NCBI GenBank assembly: GCA_964483325.1
Contig: CAZAAW010000005.1
Span: forward strand, 62,001 to 126,000
Length of the DNA: 64,000 nucleotides
Direction: 5' to 3'
From: CAZAAW01 sp964483325
GTDB lineage: Bacteria; Pseudomonadota; Alphaproteobacteria; Rhizobiales; Kaistiaceae
Shown: piece after piece, positions 19,194-28,812 of the stretch
Layout of the letters: every line of letters begins with the position of its first letter
Numbering within the stretch: the first letter of the stretch is position 1
Program-made: the position numbers and the translations under genes
The notes under the pieces: model-generated
Seen by the model: only the letters and a program-made list of their open reading frames with translations
Databases searched by the model: none
Told to the model about the DNA's origin: nothing

Positions 19194-19685
19194 TCAGCCG
19201 GCATAAGGGTCCGCTATTCCGAGCGTGGCGAGGATGGCCGTTTCCAGGCCTTCCATCGCCTCGGCTTCCGCATCATGGCCGTGATCGTGGCCGAGAAGAT
19301 GCAGCAGTCCGTGTACCAACAAATGGGTCAAGTGGTCGGTCAGCGTCAAGCCCGCCGCCGTGGCCTCGCGGCGCAGCGTCCCGTCGGCGAGGACGATATC
19401 GCCCAGCAACGGGCCGTAGAGGCCGCCTTTCGGCGGGGCTGCCGGAAAGGACAGGACATTCGTCGCACCGTCGCGGCCGCGCCAGGTGCGGTTGAGATCG
19501 GCGATATGGGCGTCGTCAGTGAATACCAGCGACAATTCGCTGCCGGGCAGCGCCCGCGGCTCGGCGGCGAGCGTCGCCGCCACCGCCCGCTCTGCCAGCA
19601 CCGCCAGCTCGTCCTCGGCCGGCCAGGCGCCGGCCTCGATCAGGATGTCGAGCGAGACGGAACCTGCCGCGGCCGGCTCAGACAT
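19194..19685 (-). CDS. ybeY: Endoribonuclease YbeY
   Basis: Metal-dependent endoribonuclease acting in 16S rRNA 3'-end maturation and ribosome quality control. It has 163 residues starting at MSEPAAAGSV. The zinc site is VHGLLHLLGHDH, the three-histidine family motif. NRTWRGRDGATNVLSFP precedes it. The start codon lies inside the end of phoH (eight-base overlap), so expression is coupled. Confidence 0.95.
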   Translation of the reverse strand: MSEPAAAGSVSLDILIEAGAWPAEDELAVLAERAVAATLAAEPRALPGSELSLVFTDDAHIADLNRTWRGRDGATNVLSFPAAPPKGGLYGPLLGDIVLADGTLRREATAAGLTLTDHLTHLLVHGLLHLLGHDHGHDAEAEAMEGLETAILATLGIADPYAG

Positions 19686-20796
19686 CCGGCGTGCTGCGCG
19701 GCAGACGCCGCTCGGCCGCCGCGTCATAGGCCCGCACGATGCGCGCCACCAGCGGATGGCGCACGACGTCGACATCGGTGAAGCGCACCTGGGCGATGCC
19801 CGGCACGCCCTTCAGCAGCGTCAGCGCTTCGGCAAGGCCCGACTGCTGGCCGGACGGCAGGTCGACCTGCGTCGGGTCGCCGGTGACGATCATCTTGGAG
19901 TTCTCGCCGAGCCGCGTCAGGAACATCTTCATCTGCATCGGCGTGGTGTTCTGCGCCTCGTCGAGGATGATGGCGGCGTTGGCGAGGGTGCGGCCGCGCA
20001 TGAATGCGAGCGGCGCCACCTCGATCATGCCCGATGTCAGGCCGCGCTCGACCTTGTCGGGCGGCATCATGTCGTGCAGGGCGTCATAGAGCGGCCGCAG
20101 ATAGGGATCGACCTTCTCGCGCATGTCGCCGGGCAGGAAGCCGAGGCGCTCGCCGGCCTCCACCGCCGGCCGCGACAGGATCAGCCGGGCGACGGCGCCA
20201 CGCTCCAGCAGCGCAGCGGCATAGGCGACGGCGAGATAGGTCTTGCCGGTGCCGGCCGGACCGATGCCGAACACCAGTTCGTTGGTGTCCATGGCGCGGA
20301 TATAGGCGTCCTGGGCCGGCGAGCGGGCCATGACGACGCGCCGCCGGGTGGCGATCTGGGCGAGCGTCAGCCGGCCCTTCGGCTCGATCGTCGGCAGGTG
20401 CATCTGTGCATCGGCGGCCTCCGCCATGCGGATGGCGCCCTCGATGTCGCCGGGCTCGAGCTCGCGGCCCTCTTCCAGAAGGCCGTAGAGCATGTCGAGG
20501 GCGAGGCGGGCCTGGGCGCAGGCTTCCGCCCGGCCGCGCAGGATCACCTGATTGCCGCGCGCCACGGCATCGACGCCGAGCCGCTGCTCCAGCAGCGCCA
20601 GGTTCTGGTCGAATTCGCCGAACAGCGCATTGGCGAGGCGGTTGTCGTCGAAGGCGACGACGACCTGCGTGCTTTCCTCGTCCGGCGCAGCGCCGCCCAG
20701 GCTGCCGCCGCTCTGGCCACCGCTGCCGCCCTGGCCGGTGGTGTTGCGCGGCAGGGACGGCTTGAACCGGCTGTCGCCGGAGATGCCGCGGCTCAA
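19678..20796 (-). CDS. phoH: PhoH-like ATPase
   Basis: Cytoplasmic P-loop ATPase of the PhoH/YbeZ type, functionally tied to YbeY. The frame is open to 20934, but I place the start at the TTG whose last two bases begin the miaB stop (TTGA). That gives 372 residues, begins MSRGISGDSRFKPSL, and avoids a 140-base overlap with miaB that would encode an Arg/Gly-rich stretch unlike the family. Walker A is GPAGTGKTYLA, Walker B is ILDEAQN, and GDPTQVDLP is the sensor motif. Confidence 0.93.
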   Translation of the reverse strand: MSRGISGDSRFKPSLPRNTTGQGGSGGQSGGSLGGAAPDEESTQVVVAFDDNRLANALFGEFDQNLALLEQRLGVDAVARGNQVILRGRAEACAQARLALDMLYGLLEEGRELEPGDIEGAIRMAEAADAQMHLPTIEPKGRLTLAQIATRRRVVMARSPAQDAYIRAMDTNELVFGIGPAGTGKTYLAVAYAAALLERGAVARLILSRPAVEAGERLGFLPGDMREKVDPYLRPLYDALHDMMPPDKVERGLTSGMIEVAPLAFMRGRTLANAAIILDEAQNTTPMQMKMFLTRLGENSKMIVTGDPTQVDLPSGQQSGLAEALTLLKGVPGIAQVRFTDVDVVRHPLVARIVRAYDAAAERRLPRSTPDV

Positions 20797-22178
20797 GAGG
20801 CCGCCTCCGCCAGCGCCCCGGTATCGGCCGCCAGCGCCGCGTAAAGGCTGGTGGCGCCCGTCGCCTCGATCGTGACGGGCACGATCTGGCCGATCAGGCT
20901 GGGCGGACCGGCGAGGTGCACCGGCTGCAGCCACGGCGAGCGGCCGGCGATCTGGCCCGGCTTGCGTCCCGGCTTTTCCATGAGCACGTCCATTGTCATC
21001 CCGATGCGGGACCGGTTGAAGGCCGCCTGCTGCTCGGCGATCAGTGCCTGCAGGCGCAGCAGGCGCTCATGCTTGGCCGCCTCCGGCACCTGCGTCATGC
21101 CGGCGGCCGGCGTTCCCGGACGCGGGCTGTATTTGAAGGTGAACGCCGAGACATAGCCGACCGTTTCGACAAGCCGCAGCGTTGCCTCGAAATCGGCCTC
21201 GGTCTCGCCCGGGAAGCCGACGATGAAATCCCCCGAAAGGCCGATATCGGGCCGCGCCGCGCGGATGCGGTCGACAAGGCGCAGATAGTCGGCGGCGCTG
21301 TGGCGGCGGTTCATCGCCGCCAGGATGCTGTCGGAGCCGGACTGCACCGGCAGATGCAGATAGGGCATCAGCGCCGGCAGGTCGCGATGGGCGGCGATGA
21401 GGTCGTCGGCCATGTCGCGCGGATGGCTGGTGGTGTAGCGCAGGCGCGCGAGCCCCGGGATCTCCGCCAGCCGCATCAGCAGGCGGCCGAGGCCCCAGCT
21501 GCCGCCGGCAGGGCCGTCGCCATGCCAGGCATTGACGTTCTGCCCCAGCAGCGTCACCTCGCGGACGCCGGCGGCGGCAAGGCGCTCGGCCTCGGCGATG
21601 ATGGCGCCGGCCGGCCGCGACACCTCGGCGCCGCGCGTATAGGGCACGACGCAGAAGGTGCAGAACTTGTCGCAACCCTCCTGCACCGTCAGGAACGCCG
21701 CCGGGCTGCGCCGCCGGCCGGCGATCTCGCCCGGCACGACGCGGAACTTCTCGGCGATGGCGAAATCCGTCTCCACCTGCGCCCGGCCGGTGGCGGCGCG
21801 GCGCGCCAGCAGTTCCGGCAGGCGATGATAGGATTGCGGGCCGACGATGATGTCGACCGCCGGGGCGCGGCGGACGATCTCCTCGCCTTCCGCCTGCGCC
21901 ACGCAGCCGGCGACGCCGATCGTCACCCGCCGGCCGCCGGCCGCCGCCTCGCGCTTCAGCTCGCGCAGCTTGCCGAGTTCGGAATAGACCTTCTCGGCGG
22001 CCTTCTCGCGGATATGGCAGGTATTGAGGAGGATCAGGTCGGCATCCTCGGGCGAGGAAGTCTCGACGTAACCTTCGGGCGCCAGGAGGTCGGCCATGCG
22101 CTCCGAATCATAGGCGTTCATCTGGCAGCCATAGGTGCGGATGAACACCTTGCTGTTCGGCTTTGCGGGTTCCGCCAT
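20793..22178 (-). CDS. miaB: tRNA-2-methylthio-N6-dimethylallyladenosine synthase
   Basis: Radical SAM methylthiotransferase acting at A37 of tRNAs reading UNN codons. It has 461 residues. The N-terminal UPF0004 domain supplies three cluster cysteines (YGCQMN, NTCHIR, AGCVAQ). The radical SAM domain has CDKFCTFC (Cys-x3-Cys-x2-Cys) and a C-terminal TRAM domain follows (about 375-440). It is the first gene of the miaB-phoH-ybeY-corC-lnt run. Confidence 0.97.
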   Translation of the reverse strand: MAEPAKPNSKVFIRTYGCQMNAYDSERMADLLAPEGYVETSSPEDADLILLNTCHIREKAAEKVYSELGKLRELKREAAAGGRRVTIGVAGCVAQAEGEEIVRRAPAVDIIVGPQSYHRLPELLARRAATGRAQVETDFAIAEKFRVVPGEIAGRRRSPAAFLTVQEGCDKFCTFCVVPYTRGAEVSRPAGAIIAEAERLAAAGVREVTLLGQNVNAWHGDGPAGGSWGLGRLLMRLAEIPGLARLRYTTSHPRDMADDLIAAHRDLPALMPYLHLPVQSGSDSILAAMNRRHSAADYLRLVDRIRAARPDIGLSGDFIVGFPGETEADFEATLRLVETVGYVSAFTFKYSPRPGTPAAGMTQVPEAAKHERLLRLQALIAEQQAAFNRSRIGMTMDVLMEKPGRKPGQIAGRSPWLQPVHLAGPPSLIGQIVPVTIEATGATSLYAALAADTGALAEAAS

Positions 22179-22301
22179 GGGCTGCGGTTTGCGATCCTTC
22201 CACAGGCGGCCGCGCAGGACAGCGCGGCCACCGCGTCCTGTTTAGCCGGTTTCGGCGAGGGTGAGAATATGCGACGCCGCAGATCCAACCCGCGCTGACG
22301 A

Positions 22302-22350
22302 GGCGCAACCTCACCCACGGGGAGAGGTCGGAAACGCGAGGAGAGGTAGA
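22302..22350. repeat. Intergenic repeat (CTCACCC / GGGGAGAGG type)
   Basis: A short GC-rich palindrome-bearing block, CCTCACCCACGGGGAGAGG plus GGAAACGCGAGGAGAGG, lies between miaB and the toxin-antitoxin pair. It shares its sequence words with the repeat cluster at 13508-13690. No gene is visible in 22179-22405. Confidence 0.5.
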
Positions 22351-22405
22351 GGCAGCGAGCGCGCGGTCCAGTCAGCGAGCCTTGCCTTTCCGGCGGGGCG
22401 ACCCT

Positions 22406-22434
22406 TTGACAGGTGATATCATTATCGCTACATT
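22406..22434 (+). promoter_or_regulatory. vapBC promoter with palindromic operator
   Basis: A perfect -35 box TTGACA (22406-22411), a 17-base spacer and TACATT (22429-22434) make a good promoter 37 bases before the antitoxin start. The spacer contains the palindrome TGATATCA (22414-22421), and GCTA...TAGC flanks follow. This position suits autorepression by the antitoxin-toxin complex. Confidence 0.75.
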
Positions 22435-22470
22435 GATAGCAATGCTGTCGCCATACGAGGGGCCGATATC

Positions 22471-22725
22471 ATGCCCGCCGTGACCATCCGCCATCTGTCG
22501 GAAGAGGCACACCGCGCCCTGAAGCTCCGCGCCGCCCAACATTATCGCAGCACGGAAGCCGAGATACGCGCCATACTGGAATCCGCTGTGCGGCCGGCCG
22601 ACCGGCTGCGCCTCGGCGCGGCGCTCGCGGCAATGAGCCGAAAGCTCGGGGTCACCAACGCCGACATCGAAGCTCTCGAGAAAGCCCGGAACACCGAGCC
22701 AGCCGAGCCGCTGCGCTTCGAATGA
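22471..22725 (+). CDS. FitA/VapB-type antitoxin
   Basis: An 84-residue antitoxin. The N-terminus (PAVTIRHLSEEAHRALKLRAAQHYRSTEAEIRAILESAV) is a ribbon-helix-helix DNA-binding domain of the FitA (Arc-like) kind. The C-terminal half should wrap the toxin, and its acidic/arginine end PLRFE would reach the active site. It overlaps the toxin gene by four bases (ATGA). Expected to repress its own promoter. Confidence 0.88.
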   Translation: MPAVTIRHLSEEAHRALKLRAAQHYRSTEAEIRAILESAVRPADRLRLGAALAAMSRKLGVTNADIEALEKARNTEPAEPLRFE

Positions 22726-23144
22726 TCCTGCTCGACACCAACGTCGTCTCCGAGGCAATGAAGCCCGAGCCGGATCCCGCGGTGCGCCAGTGGCTCGACG
22801 ACCAAGTGGCGGAAACGCTCTTTCTTTCCAGCGTTACCCTGGCCGAACTGCTGTTTGGCATCGGCGCGCTACCCGAGGGCAAGCGCAAGGACCGGCTGGC
22901 TGCCGCAATCGACGGCCTGACGCAGCTATTCGCCGATCGCATCCTGCCTTTCGATACCGATGCGGCCCGACGATGTGCCGACCTCGCGGTGGCGGCTCGC
23001 GCCGCTGGCAAGGGCTTTCCGACACCAGACGGCTATATCGCGGCGATCGCCGCCGCGCATGAGCTTTCTGTCGCGTCCCGCGACACCAGCCCATACAGGG
23101 CTGCCGGCCTCGCCGTCATCAACCCCTGGACCGTCACAGGCTGA
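22722..23144 (+). CDS. FitB/VapC-type PIN-domain toxin
   Basis: A 140-residue PIN-domain ribonuclease, probably cutting tRNA or other structured RNA when freed from its antitoxin. Metal-binding acidic residues are visible in ILLDTNVVSE (Asp5), TLAELLFGIGALPEGKR, and TPDGYIAAIAAAH. It is intact and of normal length, so the module is probably functional. The pair lies between housekeeping genes and regulatory genes with repeats beside it, consistent with horizontal arrival. Confidence 0.9.
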   Translation: MILLDTNVVSEAMKPEPDPAVRQWLDDQVAETLFLSSVTLAELLFGIGALPEGKRKDRLAAAIDGLTQLFADRILPFDTDAARRCADLAVAARAAGKGFPTPDGYIAAIAAAHELSVASRDTSPYRAAGLAVINPWTVTG

Positions 23145-23164
23145 ACCTGCGCGGCGCCGATGCT

Positions 23165-23707
23165 CTATTTAGGTGCGCGCTTGGCGAGGATGCGCTGCAG
23201 CGTGCGTCGATGCATGTTGAGCCGGCGCGCCGTTTCGGAGACGTTGCGGTCGCACAGCTCGTAGACGCGCTGGATATGTTCCCAGCGCACCCGGTCGGCC
23301 GACATCGGGTTCTCCGGCGGCGACGCCTTCTCGCCGGCCTGGCGGGTCAGCGCCGCATAGACCTCGTCGGCGTCGGCCGGCTTGGCGAGATAATCGATGG
23401 CGCCGAGCTTCACGGCGGTGACGGCCGTGGCGATGTTGCCGTAGCCGGTCAGCACGATGACGTGCGAATCGGGCCGGCGGTCGCGCAGCACTTCGACGAC
23501 GTCAAGGCCGTTGCCGTCCTCGAGGCGCATGTCGACCACCGCATAGGCGGGCGGCGCCGCATCGACCTTGGTCTTGCCTTCCGCCACCGATTCGGCGGTC
23601 TCGACAGTAAAGCCGCGCTGCTCCATGGCACGCGCCAGGCGCTGCAGGAACGGCTTGTCGTCGTCAACGATCAGAAGCGACGGCGCGCCTTCGGCAATGT
23701 CGGTCAT
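23165..23707 (-). CDS. regA: RegA/ActR/PrrA-type response regulator
   Basis: A 180-residue response regulator. The receiver domain (about 8-125) has DDDKP, the phospho-acceptor in YAVVDMRLEDGNG, and a Lys in YLAKPADADEV. A proline-rich linker leads to a Fis-type helix-turn-helix at the C-terminus (RVYELCDRNVSETARRLNMHRRTLQRILAKR) that is nearly invariant in the RegA group. With RegB, encoded 42 bases upstream on the same strand, it controls redox-linked genes (respiration, nitrogen or carbon fixation, photosynthesis, depending on host). The start MTDIAEGAPS has AAGGG upstream. Confidence 0.95.
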   Translation of the reverse strand: MTDIAEGAPSLLIVDDDKPFLQRLARAMEQRGFTVETAESVAEGKTKVDAAPPAYAVVDMRLEDGNGLDVVEVLRDRRPDSHVIVLTGYGNIATAVTAVKLGAIDYLAKPADADEVYAALTRQAGEKASPPENPMSADRVRWEHIQRVYELCDRNVSETARRLNMHRRTLQRILAKRAPK

Positions 23708-23749
23708 GGATGCCCTTTCTACAAACAATACACGGGCCTGTTGCCTTAT

Positions 23750-25126
23750 TTATATGGTTTCCTGCCTCCCGCGCCAAGCTGCCGGGGCGTCCAGCTCCGG
23801 GTCGGGACCCGCAGCGAGAGCGTCATAGGCGGCTCGCGGCCAGCGGATGCGGATGACGGCGCCGGTGCGCGGCGGCGACCGGTTGGCAAGTTCGAGACGG
23901 CCGCCGCTACGCTCCAGCAGCGTCTTGGCGATGAAGAAGCCGAGGCCGAGGCCGCCGCCTTCGGCATCCGGCTTGGTGTCATTGCCCGGCGCGGCGCGGG
24001 TTGTGACATAGGGTTCGCCGATGCGATCGATGACGCCGGGCGAGAAGCCCGGCCCGTCGTCGGCGATGGTCACCGTCACCTGCGACGGCGACCATGAGGC
24101 GGTGACGTCGACGCGGCTGGCGGCGAAGTCGACGGCGTTCTCGATGAGGTTGGAGAGGCCGTAGAGCGTCGCCGGGTTGCGGCGCCCGACCGGTTCCGCT
24201 CCTTCCGGCCGGTCGACCGAGACGACGACCTCGACGCCGAGATCGCGGTGCCGGTCCGCCGCCTCGTTGAGGAGATGGGTCAGCGGCTGGTGCGCGAAGG
24301 GCCAGTCGGCCTCGTCGGGGCGGGCGGTGAGGGTCGCCAGGATCTCGCGGCAGCGCTGCGACTGGCTGATCAGCAGGGCGACATCCTCGCGATGCGGACT
24401 GTCGGGCGGCAGCTCCCGCGCCAGCTCCTTGGCGACGAGGGCGATGGTGGCGAGCGGCGTGCCCAGTTCATGGGCGGCGGCGGCGGCCAGCCCGTCGAGC
24501 GCCGACAGGTGATGCTCGCGGGCCAGCACCAGCTCCGTCGCTCCGAGGGCATCGGAAAGCTCGCGCGCCTCGGCAGCGACACGGAAGGTGTAGGCGCCCA
24601 TGAACATCAGGGCGCAGAGCAGCGCCACCCAGACGCCGAGAATATAGAGAAGCGGATGGTCCAGCCGCTCGCCCGGCGGCCAGGGCAGCGGCTCGTGGCT
24701 GATGGCGAGGAGGCTCGACACCAGCACCACCAGGACGCCGAGCGCCACCGTATGGCGCGGCGACAGGGTCGTCGCCGAGACCATGACCGGCACCAGGATG
24801 AGGATGGCGAAGGGATTCTCCAGCCCGCCGGTCAGGTAGAGGAGGCCGCTGACCTGCAGGATGTCGTAGGCGAGGAGGGCAGCCGCCTGCGTGTCCGGCA
24901 GGCGCAGGTTGGGCGGAAAGCGGAAGCGCAGGAAGACATTGAGCCAGGCCGACAGGGCGACGAGGGCGAAGCAGAGCGCCATCGGCATGGGAAAGCGCAG
25001 GCCGATGCCGATGACGACGATCGCCGTCGCCTGGCCGGCGATCGCCAGCCAGCGCAGGCCGACCAGCGTATCCAGCTTGACGCGCCGCGATGCCGGCGTG
25101 GCAGTGATGCGGGGGGACAGGGCCAT
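23750..25126 (-). CDS. regB: RegB/ActS/PrrB-type redox sensor kinase
   Basis: Membrane histidine kinase of about 458 residues with six N-terminal helices. The quinone-sensing GGLENPF motif follows helix 3, the H-box is AAAAHELGTPLATIAL, and the redox-active cysteine sits in SQSQRCREIL. N and G boxes (NLIENAVDFA, DDGPGFSP, GGGLGLGFFIAKTLLERSGG) complete the kinase. I chose MALSPRITATPASR because GGAG lies nine bases upstream; an ATG three codons earlier is possible. All residues known to matter for redox sensing are present, so a working RegBA pair is expected. Confidence 0.95.
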   Translation of the reverse strand: MALSPRITATPASRRVKLDTLVGLRWLAIAGQATAIVVIGIGLRFPMPMALCFALVALSAWLNVFLRFRFPPNLRLPDTQAAALLAYDILQVSGLLYLTGGLENPFAILILVPVMVSATTLSPRHTVALGVLVVLVSSLLAISHEPLPWPPGERLDHPLLYILGVWVALLCALMFMGAYTFRVAAEARELSDALGATELVLAREHHLSALDGLAAAAAHELGTPLATIALVAKELARELPPDSPHREDVALLISQSQRCREILATLTARPDEADWPFAHQPLTHLLNEAADRHRDLGVEVVVSVDRPEGAEPVGRRNPATLYGLSNLIENAVDFAASRVDVTASWSPSQVTVTIADDGPGFSPGVIDRIGEPYVTTRAAPGNDTKPDAEGGGLGLGFFIAKTLLERSGGRLELANRSPPRTGAVIRIRWPRAAYDALAAGPDPELDAPAAWRGRQETI

Positions 25127-25336
25127 GCAGGGCATCTCCAGGCCGCCGGCAGGCTGATGCCGCCGGCGCACTTTGTTCTATAGCACCACCCTTGCGCAGG
25201 CGGGCGATGCTCGTAAAACGGGAAACGGACGTTGGCCGCGTCCGAATCGGCCGGCTGGGGGAAAGCCGCCCTTTGCCCGATTGCCATCCGCAACGAAGGC
25301 GCCGTGGCCCCGGCGCCGTTCGTGCCGGAGCGATCC

Positions 25337-26032
25337 ATGGATCTCAGCTTGCGCGGTCTCCTCGAGATCGTGACGCATGAGGCTATCGTGCCCATGCCCT
25401 ACAAGGACGCGAAGGGCGTCTGGACCTACGGCATCGGCCATACCGCCGAAGCCGGCTCGCCGGACCCGACCAAGATGCCGAAGGGCATCGAGCAGCCGCT
25501 GGTGGATGTCATCGAGGTCTTCCGCCGCGACATCCTCCACTATGCCGCCGACGTGCGTTCGGCGCTGAAGGTGCCGGTAGCGCAGCATGAATTCGACGCC
25601 CTCGTCTCCTTCCATTTCAATACCGGCGCCATCCGCTCGGCCCTCCTGACGCTGCTGCTCAATGACGGCCGGCGGCAGGAGGCGGCGGAAGCCTTCGACA
25701 ACTGGCGCAAGCCGCCGCAGGTGGTGCCGCGCCGCGAGCGGGAGAAGCTGCTGTTCCGTGACGGCATCTATTCCGGCGACGGGCGGGCCATGGTCTACAC
25801 CGCCAATTCGGCGGGCGCGATCGACTGGGAGGCCGGCCGCCGGGTCGACATCGAGGACCTGCTCGGCCTCCGGGTGGCCGAGCCGGCGGAGGCCTATCGC
25901 GCCCTCGATCCGGTGGTGACGCCGCCATTGCCCCGCCCCGTCGTCCGCGAGCCGCGCCGCTACTGGCCGCTCGCCGTCGCGATGGTCGTCGCCGCGGCCG
26001 CCATCGCGGCGCTGGCGGTGTTCTGGCTTTAG
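25337..26032 (+). CDS. GH24 lysozyme with C-terminal membrane anchor
   Basis: A 231-residue protein whose N-terminal domain is a T4-type lysozyme (glycoside hydrolase family 24). The catalytic triad spacing Glu-x8-Asp-x5-Thr is exact (Glu15, Asp24, Thr30). LVSFHFNTGAIRSALLTLLL is the conserved second lobe. A proline-rich linker (about 195-210) leads to one hydrophobic helix at the very C-terminus (about 211-231). There is no signal peptide, so it looks tail-anchored; family members are phage endolysins or GTA-type and Rhizobiales chromosomal homologues. The start MDLSLRG has GGAG upstream. No other phage gene is nearby. Confidence 0.85.
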   Translation: MDLSLRGLLEIVTHEAIVPMPYKDAKGVWTYGIGHTAEAGSPDPTKMPKGIEQPLVDVIEVFRRDILHYAADVRSALKVPVAQHEFDALVSFHFNTGAIRSALLTLLLNDGRRQEAAEAFDNWRKPPQVVPRREREKLLFRDGIYSGDGRAMVYTANSAGAIDWEAGRRVDIEDLLGLRVAEPAEAYRALDPVVTPPLPRPVVREPRRYWPLAVAMVVAAAAIAALAVFWL

Positions 26033-26112
26033 CCGGCTGCTCCGACTCCACAGGACAGAAAGGAGGCGTTAGCATTTGCCCCGGGAGAGGACGGCGGCAA
26101 GGAGGAGAGCGG

Positions 26113-26532
26113 ATGATGACGCATACAGGAAACGGCCTCGCCGGCGCTTTGCGGAGCGCCGGGTGCATGGTGGCCGTAGCAGGAATTTTCGCCGCGGCGG
26201 CGCCGGCCATCGCCGGCCCGGTCGAAACCAACGCTTTCGTCAGCGAGGGCATCGGCAAGCAGACGACCATCGTCGTCCCGCCGGAAGACCGGCTCGCCTT
26301 CATCATGAAAGCCGATGGCGGCGTCATGGCCCTCGGCTGGGGGCCGCAGCTCTGCGCCGGGCCGCAGCAGGGCTTCTGGCATGTCGAGGCCGACCAGTTC
26401 TGCCTCGTCGTGCCGTGGCTGAGCCAGTGCTTCAATGTCGAGCGCGACGCCCAGGGTTATGTCTTCTCGGCACGCGGTTTCCCCTCGACGCATGCCGCGA
26501 TGTCCCTCGCCTCGCTGGAGCGCTGCTTCTGA
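26113..26532 (+). CDS. Small secreted protein, unknown
   Basis: A 139-residue protein with a signal peptide (hydrophobic to about residue 33, cleavage likely after AIAG) and a mature domain of about 105 residues. Four mature cysteines (LCAGP, FCLVV, QCFNV, RCF) could form two disulphides. No family is recognised. GGAGAG lies just before the start. It stands alone between the lysozyme gene and the arg operon promoter. Confidence 0.7.
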   Translation: MMTHTGNGLAGALRSAGCMVAVAGIFAAAAPAIAGPVETNAFVSEGIGKQTTIVVPPEDRLAFIMKADGGVMALGWGPQLCAGPQQGFWHVEADQFCLVVPWLSQCFNVERDAQGYVFSARGFPSTHAAMSLASLERCF

Positions 26533-26580
26533 CACCGGAGCCGTCGCCGAAACCGCCCCCCGGAAGAGGCCCGGCTCGAT

Positions 26581-26611
26581 TTGACAGATACTCGGCGGAT
26601 CAGCATATAAA
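26581..26611 (+). promoter_or_regulatory. Predicted promoter of argD-argF-hslO
   Basis: TTGACA (26581-26586) and TATAAA (26606-26611) are both close to consensus, but the spacer is 19 bases, longer than ideal. An overlapping ATATAA gives 18. It lies about 70 bases before argD and just before the terminator-like hairpin. Confidence 0.6.
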
Positions 26612-26617
26612 CTTCAC

Positions 26618-26651
26618 AAGGTGCTGCCCTCCGGCGGCACCTTTTGATTTT
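26618..26651 (+). terminator. Terminator-like hairpin in the argD leader
   Basis: An 11-bp stem (26618-26628 with 26633-26643, one G-T pair, four-base loop) is followed by a T-rich run TTGATTTT. It lies between the promoter and the argD ribosome-binding site, so it can act as a transcription attenuator. Transcripts stopped here would be a short RNA of about 40 bases. No leader peptide is visible. Confidence 0.7.
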
Positions 26652-26677
26652 AAGCGCCTGCATGAGGAGAGCGGTGA

Positions 26678-27894
<1,217 letters not shown>

Positions 27895-27895
<1 letters not shown>

Positions 27896-28812
27896 TGGCG
27901 CGGCATTTTCTCGATATTCGCGATTTCGACGCCATCACGCTGCACAACATCCTGTCGGAAGGTATCCGCCTTAAGGCGGCGCGGCCGCAGATGCGCGGCC
28001 AGGGCGGGCCGCTCGCCGGGCGGGCGCTGGCGATGGTGTTCGACAATCCCTCGACCCGCACGCGCGTCTCCTTCGACATCGCCATGCGCGAGCTCGGCGG
28101 CGAGACGCTGATGCTGACCGGCGCCGAGCTGCAGCTCGGCCGTGGCGAGACGATCGCCGATACCGCCCGCGTTCTGTCGCGCTATGTCGATGCCATCGTC
28201 ATCCGCACGCTGGACCACGACAAGGTGCTGGAGCTTGCCGAATACGCCACCGTGCCGGTGATCAACGCCCTGACGCGGCGCTCGCATCCCTGCCAGGTCA
28301 TGGCCGATGTCATGACGCTGCAGGAGAAGAAGGGCGCGCTCGCCGGCTCCAAGGTGGCCTGGTCGGGCGACACTAACAATGTCCTGCGCTCATGGATCGA
28401 GGCTGCGGCGCGCTTCAATATCCACCTGGCGGTGGCGACGCCGCCGGACCTGTCGCCGTCGGCCGAGATCAGGGCCTGGGCGGCCGAGAACGGCGCCGTC
28501 ACCTTCACGCATGACGCCGACGAAGCCGCCGACGGCGCCGACTGCATCATCACCGATACCTGGGTGTCGATGGGCGACGAGGAGGGCGAATACCGCCACA
28601 ACCTCCTGCAGCCCTATCAGGTCAACGAGCGGCTGATGCGGCGCGCCAAGCCCGACGCCATCTTCATGCACTGCCTGCCCGCCCATCGCGAGGAGGAAGT
28701 CACCGCCGCGGTCATGGACGGGCCGCAGTCGGTGGTCTTCGACGAGGCGGAGAACCGCCTGCACGCCCAGAAGGGCATCCTCGCCTGGTGCTTCGGCGGT
28801 GTGACGCAGTGA
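27895..28812 (+). CDS. argF: Ornithine carbamoyltransferase
   Basis: Makes citrulline from ornithine and carbamoyl phosphate. It has 305 residues. Carbamoyl-phosphate binding STRTRVSF, the HPCQVMAD loop, the ornithine-binding region TWVSMGDE and the catalytic FMHCLPAHR are all present. The ATG overlaps the argD stop by one base, and the stop overlaps the GTG start of hslO, so three genes are translationally linked. Confidence 0.97.

Noticed and set aside
25337..26032. Prophage remnant marked by the lysozyme
   Set aside because: No integrase, capsid, tail or holin genes lie near it, and both sides are ordinary chromosomal genes.
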